Of a DNA stretch of 64,000 nucleotides, positions 17,901 to 27,490 are shown piece after piece. Source of the DNA: Psychrobacter fulvigenes (GTDB taxonomy: Bacteria; Pseudomonadota; Gammaproteobacteria; Pseudomonadales; Moraxellaceae). Under the pieces are notes generated by a model that was given only the letters and a program-made list of their open reading frames with translations, did not search any database and was not told the origin of the DNA. The stretch's first letter is position 1. The number at the start of each line of letters is the position of its first letter. The stretch is taken from the NCBI RefSeq assembly GCF_904846155.1, contig NZ_CAJGZP010000001.1:1612001-1676000 (forward strand), in the 5' to 3' direction. Position numbers and translations under genes: made by a program.

Positions 17901-19781
17901 GTCGGTATTGGTGATATGAGCGGGGACGTATTTGGCAATGGTATGCTGAGATCCGCTCATACCAAGCTGGTCGCCGCCTTTAACCACTTGCACATCTTTA
18001 TCGATCCAAATCCGGATACCGCCGCTTCTTTTGCAGAGCGCGAGCGCTTGTTTGAGATGCCACGCTCGACCTGGGATGACTACGAAAAGTCTCTCATCAG
18101 CCAAGGTGGTGGTGTCTTCTCCCGCCAAGATAAAACGATTGCGATCAGCGCTGAGATGAAAGCGCTGTTTGATATCAGTGAGGATAATCTATCGCCAAAC
18201 GAGCTCATCAGCGCGTTATTAAAATCGCCTGTCGATCTTATTTGGAATGGTGGCATCGGTACTTATGTCAAAAGCGCCAATGAAAGCCATGCCGATGTTG
18301 GTGATCGTGCCAATGATGCAGTACGTGTTAATGGTGGTGAGCTACGTACATCTATCGTTGGTGAAGGTGGCAACCTAGGATTTACCCAGCAAGGTCGTAT
18401 CGAATACGCGCAGACGGGTGGACGCATCTATACTGACGCTATCGACAACTCAGGCGGTGTCAACTGCTCAGACCATGAGGTCAATATCAAAATCTTACTT
18501 GGCAAAGTGGTTGAGCAAGGTGATATGACTCTCAAGCAGCGTAATGAATTGCTTGAAAGTATGACAGATACCGTCGCAGAGTTGGTACTGCGCCAAAACT
18601 ATCTACAACCACAAGCGATTGAGCTTAGCCACATTCGGGCGGCGGCTAATTTAAGTGATCATCAGCGCTTCATTCAGATGCTAGAAGGTGAGGGACGTCT
18701 TGACCGTGCAATTGAATACCTACCATCAGACGAAGAGATTGCAAAACGTCAAAAAGCGGGGACTGGATTAACCAATCCTGAGCTAGCGATCGTGATGGCT
18801 TATGGCAAAATGTGGGTGTATGACAACTTATTATTGTCAGATTTGCCAGAAGCACCGTATTTCGTTAATGAGCTGAGCAAATACTTCCCTGATGAGCTGG
18901 TCGGGCGTTTCTTTGATGAGATGAAAGAACATAGGTTGCACCGCGAAATTATCAGTACTTATCTGACCAACAGTGTGGTCAACCGCTTGGGTATCGAAGC
19001 ATTATTCCGCTTGTTTGAAGAAACAGGACAAACCCTTGCCACTATCATTCGTGGCTATGCGATTGCCCGTGATGTCTTTGATGTGCCGACTGCTTGGAAG
19101 ACGCTAGAAGCGTTGGATAACAAAGTCGATGCGACTTTATTGTTGGAGCTTGAGCTGCGTCTGCGCGATGCCATTGAACGCGGTATGGTCTGGTTCATCA
19201 ATGCCTTTGGTCAAGACTTGCGAGTCGCTGACATGATCAGCCGCTTTGAGGCCAGTGTCGAAAACTTAACCAAATCTGGCGGCTTTATTGAGCAGCAGTT
19301 TGCCCAGTATCTACAAGAAGATACCACCAAGTTAACGCAAGACGGTCTGTCAGATAGTGATGCGGCGCTGTTTGCTATGTTGCCTTATCATGTCGACGCG
19401 CTGGATGCAGCATTACTTGCTGAGCAATATGAGCGCCCTGTCAATGAGATTGCAACACTGTACTTTGAGGCCTATCAAGTACTGCAGTTAGATTGGATGA
19501 TGGATAATATCGCCTCCTTACCGCAGCAAGACTATTGGGATCGCCGTGCACGCCACGCATTGGTAAATGAGTTATCACGTAGCTTGCGTCTACTAATGGA
19601 TGCAGTATTGTCAAAGCCAGATGCCAAGCAAGCATTTAGTGAGTGGCGCTCACGTCATCTCGATCAGTTAGAAACAGTAAAAACCGAGATGCAAAAGCTT
19701 GACGACAATGATGATAGCGTGATCAGCCTATCTACTTTGTCAGTATTGATGAGTGAGCTGAGTAGTTTGGTTACTAAATAG
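14946..19781 (+). CDS. gdhB: NAD-dependent glutamate dehydrogenase, large (180 kDa) type
   Basis: Converts glutamate to 2-oxoglutarate and ammonium with NAD+, mainly in amino acid catabolism. The 1611 residues match the GDH180 class of Pseudomonas and Streptomyces. Long N-terminal regulatory regions with ACT-like segments (about 1-680) precede the dehydrogenase core. The core holds RGGKAARGGLRWSDR (about 802-816) and the catalytic lysine region KAQMVKNAVIVPVGSKGG. The nucleotide-binding part contains GIGDMSGDVFGNGML and VGEGGNLGFTQ. A C-terminal helical domain follows. It is one long intact frame and probably monocistronic, with a DUF308 gene 90 bases downstream. Confidence 0.95.
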   Translation: MHNSLGITEERIGQISDIATNYVQTDQSLLERFIHSYYELLHNEIAAAISNADLAGMALHHFTLLKAYDGNKPILAIFNPVAEEHHFHSSHSVIQMVAYDRPFLVDTMLMSLEAQGIDVHRIYNTIVSVERNEDGSLAKIDSASESATSHMSLIHCEIAYQDTEELATLYQILLDKVDTLDTVVGDWKQMRSRLIEIKSELSQQPLPEVFYPQQEIQAFLDWILDDHFIFLGYREYRLENGKKVALDSEDADLDLYAIGNSGLGLLRGAAEDTLSESFNKLPKNLKQLLTEPRVLMLSKSSRVSPVHRSVYMDFLGIHKFDENGDLVGECRFIGLLTSQAYQLRVQEIPLLREKANKIMAMAKLPSEGHAYYKMMHVINTLPRDDLFQASVEELYPMVSGISQLQDKKSLRLFSRIDHYQRFVSCLVYIPRDKFNTELRLKVQEVLKEAYGGTSSGFTTEFNESEHARVHVHVRTVPGQINEVDTAVLEAKLSALMESWSDHYQRMLLDNVGEQQANTLKRQFLEYIPAAYEERFDARSAVEDTKRLAALSDEQPMNWHLYRSTGDAGNKLHLKLYGREQPTILSKVLPILESFGVSVISAQTYEFDLPEQPIWMQEYELILENVETVNMQVVGSQFEDSLKQIWAGRVENDSFNELILTTQLGTYDVVLLRALSRYMVQARAPFSSTYIQQTVAKNSTISVALSELFDARMNPEHSEEERASKTEKIQEQVLAALANVSSLDEDRIFRWFLDLINAMVRTNFYQREADGQRKDRLSFKFLADDIPNLPKPKPMFEIFVYSPRVEAVHLRGGKAARGGLRWSDRMEDYRTEVLGLVKAQMVKNAVIVPVGSKGGFIVKTKTMADGREAFQAEGIACYQAFLRGMLDVTDNIVDGEIVPPANTVRHDEDDPYLVVAADKGTATFSDIANALSSEYNFWLDDAFASGGSVGYDHKAMGITARGGWESVKRHFRMRGMDIQNRDDFTVVGIGDMSGDVFGNGMLRSAHTKLVAAFNHLHIFIDPNPDTAASFAERERLFEMPRSTWDDYEKSLISQGGGVFSRQDKTIAISAEMKALFDISEDNLSPNELISALLKSPVDLIWNGGIGTYVKSANESHADVGDRANDAVRVNGGELRTSIVGEGGNLGFTQQGRIEYAQTGGRIYTDAIDNSGGVNCSDHEVNIKILLGKVVEQGDMTLKQRNELLESMTDTVAELVLRQNYLQPQAIELSHIRAAANLSDHQRFIQMLEGEGRLDRAIEYLPSDEEIAKRQKAGTGLTNPELAIVMAYGKMWVYDNLLLSDLPEAPYFVNELSKYFPDELVGRFFDEMKEHRLHREIISTYLTNSVVNRLGIEALFRLFEETGQTLATIIRGYAIARDVFDVPTAWKTLEALDNKVDATLLLELELRLRDAIERGMVWFINAFGQDLRVADMISRFEASVENLTKSGGFIEQQFAQYLQEDTTKLTQDGLSDSDAALFAMLPYHVDALDAALLAEQYERPVNEIATLYFEAYQVLQLDWMMDNIASLPQQDYWDRRARHALVNELSRSLRLLMDAVLSKPDAKQAFSEWRSRHLDQLETVKTEMQKLDDNDDSVISLSTLSVLMSELSSLVTK

Positions 19782-19873
19782 GCTGTTCAGTAAGCGACTA
19801 AGCCAGTCTGCGTAACAATCCCTTATCATTCTCTTGTTAATAAAACATAATAAGAGAATATTAAGGGAAAGTT

Positions 19874-20512
19874 ATGAGCACGCAAATCTTTAAAATGGTC
19901 AGGAACTCAATTAAATATTGGTATATACCACTTATTGTAGGGGTCATCCTTATTGGGTTAGGGATTTATACGTTTACTTCACCACAAGAGTCATATTTAG
20001 CGTTGGCTTTACTGTTTAGCCTATCATTTTTGCTATCAGGCTTATTTGAAATTGCATTTTCTGTTGTTAATAGACAAGTCTTAGATAATTGGGGTTGGAT
20101 ATTGGCTTTTGGTATTTTGACGTTTGCCATGGGTGTATTACTTTTAATTAATCCAGCAATCTCAATAATCACTCTTGCTTTTTATGTCGGGTTTTTAGTG
20201 CTCTTTCGTTCTATTAGTGCCATTGGTTATGCAATAGACTTGAAGCGCTATGGTATTTCAGATTGGGGTGTTTTAATGGTCGTGGGGGTCTTAGGTTTGA
20301 TATTTTCACTCTTATTAATATGGAATCCTATTCTCTCTGGCATGACCGTTGTTATTTGGACTGGCTTAGCGCTAATCACCAGTGGTGTCTTTAGCGTTTA
20401 TTTTTCATTCAAACTCAAAAAGTTAAATGCTCTGCCCAATAAAATCTCTGATAGACTGCGTAATCAGATAGAGTTGCTGCAACATGAAGTTAATGAAGAA
20501 TTAAGAAGATAA
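19874..20512 (+). CDS. DUF308 (HdeD-like) integral membrane protein
   Basis: A 212-residue inner membrane protein with six predicted helices in a pairwise pattern (IPLIVGVILIGLG, ALALLFSLSFLL, WILAFGILTFAMG, and so on), typical of the DUF308/HdeD family. The E. coli member aids acid resistance at high cell density, but function is not established for most. The C-terminus is a short charged amphipathic tail. A GGGAAAG site precedes the ATG. A small inverted repeat (ATTCTCTT with AAGAGAAT, 19828-19859) lies just upstream in the leader. A terminator follows. Confidence 0.85.
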   Translation: MSTQIFKMVRNSIKYWYIPLIVGVILIGLGIYTFTSPQESYLALALLFSLSFLLSGLFEIAFSVVNRQVLDNWGWILAFGILTFAMGVLLLINPAISIITLAFYVGFLVLFRSISAIGYAIDLKRYGISDWGVLMVVGVLGLIFSLLLIWNPILSGMTVVIWTGLALITSGVFSVYFSFKLKKLNALPNKISDRLRNQIELLQHEVNEELRR

Positions 20513-20534
20513 GCTATTATTATATTTTTGATGC

Positions 20535-20563
20535 AAAAAGCCACCATTAATGGTGGCTTTTTA
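20535..20563. terminator. Terminator between DUF308 and WG-repeat genes
   Basis: AAAAAGCCACCATT pairs with AATGGTGGCTTTTT as an almost loop-free stem, with T and A runs on both sides. The two flanking genes converge here. Confidence 0.85.
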
Positions 20564-20612
20564 TTGGCTGACTATCACCAGAGTGAAATAAAGGTCATAA
20601 TAAAAGCTACAT

Positions 20613-21692
20613 TCAATCCAAATCAATCAGACTGTTTAAACGCAGCATTTCGCCATTCTTTTCAAACCATACCTTATCTGCGTCATCACGATAGCTGTCA
20701 AACTGTGGCTCTAATACGACATTGCCTTGATCGTTAATCACACCAATCTTGCCAGCCTGCTTATAAGTATAAAGTTGGTGATATAACAGCTTTCTAATAG
20801 GTGTGTCTGAAGAGAGAATTAGCTTGCCATTGGCATCAATAATTTGGGCGCTCTCGATATCGTCTTGAATATCCTCGCTCATGCCCTCTGCGGTACTGCC
20901 AGCGACCAAAGTACTGCGCAGAAATAACGGCACATCGCCATAACTGTTAAACAACTCAATATGTTGGTTGGCTGCTAGTGGAATGATGACATCATTATTT
21001 TGGTCAATCAGCGCGGTTTTGTTTTGCAGGCTAGCTTGTAAATATAAAGGCTCGCCAGTACAAGCGTTCAGCGGATTGATTACATCATACTGCGGCATAA
21101 TTGCCCAGTAACCTCTATCATCAAGCAGTCCTGTCAGACCATTATTTTTAGCGACTGTATTTTTAGCCACTATAAAATAATCTTGGTCATAATCAGGGGC
21201 GTAGTGTGCGTGCTGGATATGCACATCTGCTAATGGATAAATCCAGTCACCATGACGATTGATGATGCCTTGCTTGCTGGTGTTTTTGGCACTGCTGGCA
21301 TCGTCTGAGGTGTGAATACTGACGATAAAGCTGGTCGCAATATCAGGCTCTGTTTGAATCTCATCATACTTAAAAGGCACGATAATCTTGCCAGCGGCAT
21401 TTATAACGCCATATTTTCCGTGCTGTTTGGCAAGCACATAAGTGTCCATCAATATATAAGCATTGGTAAGATTGTCTATGATGATATTGCCGTTTAGGTC
21501 TTGTAGCTGCTGCGTATCATTGGCTTGTTTGACTAGCTTGCCAGCGAATTTATCATTATTTTCGATACGCTCGAAATAGCTATTGGGTAAGTAACCAGCA
21601 CAACTGATGGTAGCGTGGGCAGGGGTGATAGCACTAACTGCACCAACAGACAAAATAGATATCGATGTTAAGAGCGCTAATTTGTTGGTCAT
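20613..21692 (-). CDS. Exported WG-repeat protein
   Basis: A 359-residue protein with a Sec signal peptide (hydrophobic residues 5-21, cleavage probably after AHA, about residue 27). Several WG/KWG-type repeats follow: KYGVINAAGKIIVPFKYDEI, QGIINRHGDWIYPL, KTALIDQNNDVIIPL and KIGVINDQGNVVLEPQFD. Such repeats form small beta units often found in exported or surface proteins of unknown role. It reads toward the DUF308 gene and away from nothing shared; sbcC lies upstream on the same strand with a 54-base gap, so co-transcription with sbcCD is possible. The function is not known. Confidence 0.8.
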   Translation of the reverse strand: MTNKLALLTSISILSVGAVSAITPAHATISCAGYLPNSYFERIENNDKFAGKLVKQANDTQQLQDLNGNIIIDNLTNAYILMDTYVLAKQHGKYGVINAAGKIIVPFKYDEIQTEPDIATSFIVSIHTSDDASSAKNTSKQGIINRHGDWIYPLADVHIQHAHYAPDYDQDYFIVAKNTVAKNNGLTGLLDDRGYWAIMPQYDVINPLNACTGEPLYLQASLQNKTALIDQNNDVIIPLAANQHIELFNSYGDVPLFLRSTLVAGSTAEGMSEDIQDDIESAQIIDANGKLILSSDTPIRKLLYHQLYTYKQAGKIGVINDQGNVVLEPQFDSYRDDADKVWFEKNGEMLRLNSLIDLD

Positions 21693-21746
21693 TGCTATTG
21701 CCTTATTATCATACTTTTTATTAACTACTTTAACTGCTGTCTTAAT

Positions 21747-24700
21747 TTACGAGGCTTTTTCATCGGTAGCATTGCTAACTCGGCGACAGCCTTGACCACT
21801 GATTTGGCTAAAGCCGCCAGAGAGTTTTTCGACCTTGATTTGGGTTAGGATACGATCCTTTAATGCCTGTACGTGCGAGATAATGCCAATGAGCTTACCT
21901 TCTTGCTGCAAGTTGGTTAAGGTGTCGAGCGCTATATCAAGTGACTCTTCATCAAGCGTACCAAAGCCCTCATCCAAAAATAATGAATCGACGCGAATGT
22001 TGTGACTGGCCATTTGCGATAGCCCAAGTGCCAGTGCCAGACTGATAATAAAGCCTTCACCGCCAGAGAGATTTTTGGTACTACGAATATCGCCGCCTTG
22101 ATAGTTGTCGATGACATTGAGCTCAAGCGGATTACTGTCATCATGAATGAGCAAATAGCGGTCACTCATTTTTTGTAATTGCGTATTGGCATGGCTAATC
22201 ATGACCTCAAACGTTAATCCTTGGGCAAAGGTACGATATTTTTTGCCATCAGCCGAACCAATTAACGTATGTAGCTGCTGCCAAACTTGTAGTTTTTGTT
22301 TTTGCTCATCAATCGCAATAAGCTGTGCTGCTTGTTCGCCTTTTCGATCGTCATTGTCCTTGAGCTTTTGGTCGATGGCACCGATCTGCTGACTTAACTC
22401 GTCGATATCCGTTTGTATTTGCTGATGCTGGCTTGCAAGCGTTTCTTGGCTTTCATCTGTCATGGGGTTGGCAAGTTTTTGTTCTAACGCTTGCTGAGTG
22501 CTTTCCAACTGCAACTTAGCTTGATGCAATGCGTTATTAATCTCTAATTTACGTGTATGTAGTGCTTCGCGCTCTTCTTTAGGCAGGCGGGCACTCAAAA
22601 AAGCAGCTTCATTGACGAACTGTGACTCTGCGAGTAAATCAGAAAAGGTGCTTTGCTGCGTATTCAGTGTGGTAGTCGCCGACTGTAGCTCTGTATCTAG
22701 CTGTTTCTCTCTAAGTTTTAATTGCTCTAGAGTCTGCTGTACGGTATCTAACTGTCTTTGTGCGACTACTTGCTTGGTTTTAGCTGCATCAACCGCACTG
22801 CGTAATTGAGTCTCTTCATTGTCCGTATCTTTATCTGCAAAAATCTCTTTTCTATCGTGCTTTAATTGTTCGATAGCCTTGGTTTTATGAGTAATTAAGC
22901 GCTCTAGCTCTTTAAGCGCTGTGTCTTCATTGCTCAGCTGTGCCTGCTTGGTTTCAATCTGCGCGGCCAAACTGCTTAAGGTATTGGCTAGCTGCTGCTG
23001 ACGGTCTTTCTGCTCATTAAATTGTCGTTTTAACTGGTTTAAAGCGCTGCGCTGTTGACGCAATTTTTCGATATGACGGTCATATTCTGCGCTGTCCATT
23101 ACCGTTTGCTCATCAAAACTATGACGCAGCTGCATAAGTGCGTCAGATAAGTCTGCCGCATTGAGCGCTGTAGTTAAGTGCTCTTTATATTTATCCGCTG
23201 GGTATTTATGCGTTAGAGATGAAACGGTGGTCATGAGAGGCGTTAATTCTGAGAAATTAGCGTCAATCTTATCTTTTATTCCATCAACTTTTTGTGAGTT
23301 AAGCTTAATGTCAGTTGTTAGATTATTAATATCGTGACTAACTGTTTGTTGCTGTTTTTCGTCGGTTTCGATGGCAGTACTGAGCTTTGCCGCACTCTCA
23401 GTTAAGTTTTCATATTCGACCACTATAATTTTAAGAGACTGTTTATATTCAGTCAGATCATGTTTGGCGGTGTCTAATAAGGATAAGCTATGACCTATAT
23501 TCGTGATGGTCGTATTAATATCATCGTTTATCTGAGTAAGAGGATTGATAATTGCTGCGATTACTTCAGAGTAATCGTTCTTAGTCTCAAATAGTGACGA
23601 TAGGTAAGACTGGATATCACCATGTAAGATTTTGGATTGCTGCTGTAGAGCCGCTAGCTGTTGTTGCTGGTTATTAAGAGCTTCTTTCTTTGTGGCGTAT
23701 TCGATATTGTATGTTGATAAAGCCTGCTCAAGGTTATCAATAACAGTCTCTAATTCAACTATTTGCTGCTGAGTTTGTTGCGTCTTAGTCTGTTTTATTG
23801 TGGACGACTGGTCTTGCTCAGCATTGTCGTCGCTATTACTATTATCTAATAATGGATGATGTTTGCTATAAGGATGCTCATGCGCACCGCAAAGTGGGCA
23901 GGGCAATCCATCTTCTAGTTCTGCTATGTAGTCTTCAAGCTTAGCGACCTTTTGTAGTAAACTCAGATGCTCTTGCTTTTCTTGGCGTTTAAGTTTGGCG
24001 TTTTGAATATCTGACTGACGACTAGCAATGAGTTCTTCTAAGGTCGTTAATTCCTCGTTTAGCGTAGGTAGCGAGAGGTTGGTCTTTTTGATTTGGTTAG
24101 CAAGTTCAGACAGCTGGTGTAATTTAAAGCTGGCTTGCGTAATCTGAGTGTTGATCTGATCGATTTGCTCTTGCTCGAAGCGCATACTCGCAAGCGACTG
24201 TTTTTCGATGAGTGTTGCTTGCTGCTGTTGTACACTGACCAATTGCTCGCGTTTTTGCTTAATTAACAATTCATCTGCTTCTTGTTGCTTAGATAGCTTA
24301 TCGAAATGACCTTGTAGCTGGCTTGATTGGTTGTCATGCGCAAGCTTATCCGCCGCTAAACTGACATTATCTTCTAGCAGCGTCTTTAATCGGCTACAGC
24401 TGCTATCAAAGGTCGCCATATCTGTATCGAGGTCGTTTAACTCTTGGTAATCGCTAAAATACTTTTCTATATTGGCAAGTTGAGCCTTAGTCTCTTGCTC
24501 TGTTTGTCCATGGCTGGCTATTTCTTGGCGTAATCGCTGCGTATTATTGACTAATATGTCTTTACGTTGATTGTCATCTGTTAAAGAATGGGATTGCTGT
24601 TTTATCTCAGCATCGAACTCGCGTATCTTTGCAATGATAGGCAAGGTGTCTTGCAAATTGTCCGTGGCTTGCTTTTCAATTTTATTGACATCGTTTACAT

Positions 24701-25697
24701 GGGTAGAGGCTTGTGCAAGCGCTTCTTTCTGAGATGGAATCTTGCTAAGCAAATCCTGTTGTTCAGTGCTAATTCGATTGACCAACTCTCGGCTATAGCT
24801 AAGCTCTCGGAAGTGGCTGTCAATCTCTAAAGCTTTATTAGCAATATCTAGGCGCTGTGCTTCTGGAGTAAAGGCTGTCTGAGCCTGCTGTGCTACTGCA
24901 AAATCGGTCTGATAGGTCGATAGATTTCGCTGTAGCTGTTCAACACTATCCAGCCATTGCAGTTGCTCACTCAGGGTTTTGAATATTTGCCGTTGTGTGC
25001 TTTGCTGTTGATTAAGGCTATCTAAATCTGCTACTAGTAGCTTTTCATCTTCAAGACTTAATAATGATAAGCTACTAACGCCCGCTTGTAGCTTGCCAAG
25101 CACTTCTTCCTCAAAGCGTTTCTTTTCATGGACGTTTAACGATATTTTTGCATAGATAGCAGTGCCCGTTATTTTCTCTAAAATCGCTGCTCTATCGCCA
25201 ATATCAGACTTTAAAAACGCGGCAAAACTGCCCTGTGCTAGCATGATAGAGCGGGTAAATTGATTAAAATCCATGCCAATTAGGTCTTGAATATAGGCGG
25301 ATGTCTTAGATTTCTTCTCTTCTAAAATCTTGCCAGTTTTGACCTCACTAATCTCATGCTTAATCGGTAATAGGTTGCCCTTGGCTTTTTTGTGGGCGCG
25401 ATGCTGGTACCAGTAGCATTGATAGCGTTTGGAATCTATTTCGATAATAACTTCTGCTGAGCATTCCCCCGTACCTTGGGTCATGATCTCGTTCGTTGAG
25501 CCGGTAATATCACCCAATCTTGGCGTCTGACTATAGAGTGCTAAGCAAATCGCATCCAAGATGGTGGTCTTGCCCGCGCCCGTCTGCCCAGTAATAGCAA
25601 AAATGCCTTCATTTAAAAAAGCGGGATCACTAAAATCAATGTGCCATTCGCCTTTTAAGGAGTTCAGGTTTTTAAGTCGTAGTTCTATCAGTCGCAT
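21747..25697 (-). CDS. sbcC: Exonuclease subunit SbcC (SMC-like ATPase)
   Basis: With SbcD it forms the bacterial Rad50-Mre11 type nuclease that opens hairpins and trims DNA ends. Walker A is GQTGAGKT (37-44). Two long Gln-rich coiled-coil arms flank the zinc hook CPLC at about residue 600. The ABC signature LSGGEGF (about 1205) and Walker B SLFLDEGFGTLDEE (about 1237) close the ATPase. The 1316 residues are long against E. coli SbcC (1048), the excess being in the coiled coil. sbcD lies 83 bases upstream on the same strand, the usual sbcDC order. Confidence 0.95.
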   Translation of the reverse strand: MRLIELRLKNLNSLKGEWHIDFSDPAFLNEGIFAITGQTGAGKTTILDAICLALYSQTPRLGDITGSTNEIMTQGTGECSAEVIIEIDSKRYQCYWYQHRAHKKAKGNLLPIKHEISEVKTGKILEEKKSKTSAYIQDLIGMDFNQFTRSIMLAQGSFAAFLKSDIGDRAAILEKITGTAIYAKISLNVHEKKRFEEEVLGKLQAGVSSLSLLSLEDEKLLVADLDSLNQQQSTQRQIFKTLSEQLQWLDSVEQLQRNLSTYQTDFAVAQQAQTAFTPEAQRLDIANKALEIDSHFRELSYSRELVNRISTEQQDLLSKIPSQKEALAQASTHVNDVNKIEKQATDNLQDTLPIIAKIREFDAEIKQQSHSLTDDNQRKDILVNNTQRLRQEIASHGQTEQETKAQLANIEKYFSDYQELNDLDTDMATFDSSCSRLKTLLEDNVSLAADKLAHDNQSSQLQGHFDKLSKQQEADELLIKQKREQLVSVQQQQATLIEKQSLASMRFEQEQIDQINTQITQASFKLHQLSELANQIKKTNLSLPTLNEELTTLEELIASRQSDIQNAKLKRQEKQEHLSLLQKVAKLEDYIAELEDGLPCPLCGAHEHPYSKHHPLLDNSNSDDNAEQDQSSTIKQTKTQQTQQQIVELETVIDNLEQALSTYNIEYATKKEALNNQQQQLAALQQQSKILHGDIQSYLSSLFETKNDYSEVIAAIINPLTQINDDINTTITNIGHSLSLLDTAKHDLTEYKQSLKIIVVEYENLTESAAKLSTAIETDEKQQQTVSHDINNLTTDIKLNSQKVDGIKDKIDANFSELTPLMTTVSSLTHKYPADKYKEHLTTALNAADLSDALMQLRHSFDEQTVMDSAEYDRHIEKLRQQRSALNQLKRQFNEQKDRQQQLANTLSSLAAQIETKQAQLSNEDTALKELERLITHKTKAIEQLKHDRKEIFADKDTDNEETQLRSAVDAAKTKQVVAQRQLDTVQQTLEQLKLREKQLDTELQSATTTLNTQQSTFSDLLAESQFVNEAAFLSARLPKEEREALHTRKLEINNALHQAKLQLESTQQALEQKLANPMTDESQETLASQHQQIQTDIDELSQQIGAIDQKLKDNDDRKGEQAAQLIAIDEQKQKLQVWQQLHTLIGSADGKKYRTFAQGLTFEVMISHANTQLQKMSDRYLLIHDDSNPLELNVIDNYQGGDIRSTKNLSGGEGFIISLALALGLSQMASHNIRVDSLFLDEGFGTLDEESLDIALDTLTNLQQEGKLIGIISHVQALKDRILTQIKVEKLSGGFSQISGQGCRRVSNATDEKAS

Positions 25698-25780
25698 GGG
25701 CAGGTCTTATTTTTATATAGAGTAGTTATAAAGAGAGTGGTGACCAGAAGTTCTTGACTAGCATCTAAAATGCGCTGCTA

Positions 25781-27361
25781 TTATTCGGCCTGAGTGTCTT
25801 CATGACGCAGGTTATAAACAATTTGATCATAGGCGTCACGTAAGGATGATTTTTGCTCATCAGGAATATTGTGAGCAATTAAGCAGCGCTCAAATACCTC
25901 CTCCTCATTTAAGTCTTGTAGCGTTTCAGAGATCTGTTGTTGGTTAAGTACTTTATTATAGGTGCGCGTGTTTTTTATTTTTAATACCTCGCACGGCAAG
26001 CCATCTACCATCGCCTGAATATGTTCACGCAACTCGCTGACCACGTCATCACCCGTATAAATAACTTCCAACCACACGGATTCTGCTGCATCAAGAGCTT
26101 GGATGGTTTTATCGATAGTCTTATTAATAGACTCCAAATTACCTGAGATTTGCGCCAATTTTTGGAATTTTGGAATGGGTAGGGAAACCACTTGCATCTG
26201 ACGTGACTCATCATGATGCAGAAGTTGATGTGCTAACTTAGCACCTGTTTGAGTTAAACCTTCTTCAACCGTGCTTTCCTCCTTTACATCACTTTCTACT
26301 GAGTCATCAAAGCCAAACAAGTCATCTATAAAACCAGTTGACCGACTTGCTACTTTTTTAGCGGCTTTTTCTACCGACTTTTCAATCTTGGTCACTGTAT
26401 CAGTAAGCTTAGGCATATTGCTTTCAGATGTACTATTTGACGCTGGCATTTGATCGCTAAAATCATTTTCTACTGCGCCAAACTGTACCAGCAATACTTG
26501 CTTTTGTTGCTTGGACTCACCAAAACCCATCGCAATAGGCGATCCTGAATAGCGAATGCTCTCACGACCACCGACACGCTGCGGAACATGCAAATGTCCA
26601 AGTGCCACATAGTCAAAGCTTTCATCGAACATATCAGCAGAGATCTTACCGAGTGAGCCGACATAAAGCTCACGCACACCATCATCTTCAGTAGTCGTAC
26701 CACCTGCCGCGAATAGATGCCCTGTAGCGATGATAGGGATATGACGCTGATGGGATTTTGTTAATTCAGTTTGCTTCGCTTTGGCAATGCTAGCCACTTC
26801 ATCATAATGGGCACGAATGCCTTTGATAACGTTGGCGTCTTTACTATCTGCGGACTCGCCAGCGCTACTGCTACGCACGTCACGGTCGCGCAAATAAGGG
26901 ACTGCGGCGATGATGCAATGCGGTGTACCGTCTGCATCGTCTAACACCAAGACCTCATCGTTTAAGTCTTCACAAGCGGTGCCAATGACATGCACGTTTA
27001 AAAACTTAAGCACGTTACTCGGTGCATCCAAAAAAGTAGGGGAGTCATGATTGCCCGCGACGATGATGATATGCTCACAGCATGATTTTGAGACCCTGCC
27101 TAAAAATTCATAATATAGCGCTTGTGCTCTGTTACTCGGCGTCATGGTATCAAAGATATCACCCGCGACGATAAGGACATCGACTTGCTGCGTGCTAATA
27201 GCATCCTGCAGCCAATTTAAAAACGCTTCAAATTCATCATAACGCATACGACCATAAAGCCTACGCCCCAAATGCCAATCTGAGGTGTGTAGGATATTTA
27301 AGGGTTTCATAGGCATGAATTTGGTATTGGCAGGTGTGGACATAGTTGAGCTTAAAGACAT
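25781..27361 (-). CDS. sbcD: Exonuclease subunit SbcD (Mre11-like nuclease)
   Basis: Metallophosphoesterase nuclease partner of SbcC. The phosphoesterase motifs appear in order: HTSDWHLG, VAGDIFD, AGNHDSP, ATGHLF and LGHLHVPQ. The 526 residues exceed the usual 400. The extra part is a charged, probably disordered insertion at about 285-375 (rich in Lys, Asp and Ser, including VEKAAKKVASRS) between the nuclease and capping regions. In-frame ATGs at 27361, 27343, 27316 and 27310 all lie before the conserved ILHTSDWH segment and none has a clear ribosome site; the longest is given, but a start nearer 27310 is quite possible. Confidence 0.94.
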   Translation of the reverse strand: MSLSSTMSTPANTKFMPMKPLNILHTSDWHLGRRLYGRMRYDEFEAFLNWLQDAISTQQVDVLIVAGDIFDTMTPSNRAQALYYEFLGRVSKSCCEHIIIVAGNHDSPTFLDAPSNVLKFLNVHVIGTACEDLNDEVLVLDDADGTPHCIIAAVPYLRDRDVRSSSAGESADSKDANVIKGIRAHYDEVASIAKAKQTELTKSHQRHIPIIATGHLFAAGGTTTEDDGVRELYVGSLGKISADMFDESFDYVALGHLHVPQRVGGRESIRYSGSPIAMGFGESKQQKQVLLVQFGAVENDFSDQMPASNSTSESNMPKLTDTVTKIEKSVEKAAKKVASRSTGFIDDLFGFDDSVESDVKEESTVEEGLTQTGAKLAHQLLHHDESRQMQVVSLPIPKFQKLAQISGNLESINKTIDKTIQALDAAESVWLEVIYTGDDVVSELREHIQAMVDGLPCEVLKIKNTRTYNKVLNQQQISETLQDLNEEEVFERCLIAHNIPDEQKSSLRDAYDQIVYNLRHEDTQAE

Positions 27362-27428
27362 TTAATAGAAAGCTGTCATTCTAGCAAGAATTGTTGCGGT
27401 TTGCTCTTCTGCTCTGTTGCAAGCGCAT

Positions 27429-27470
27429 AAAAAAAGTCCTGCCAATATATTATCGGTAGGACTTAATTTT
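27429..27470 (-). terminator. Terminator after cysG
   Basis: AAGTCCTACC pairs with GGCAGGACTT (one G-T pair). Read leftward it ends in seven T residues. Confidence 0.85.
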
Positions 27471-27490
27471 TTAGAAATTAATAATAAAAC

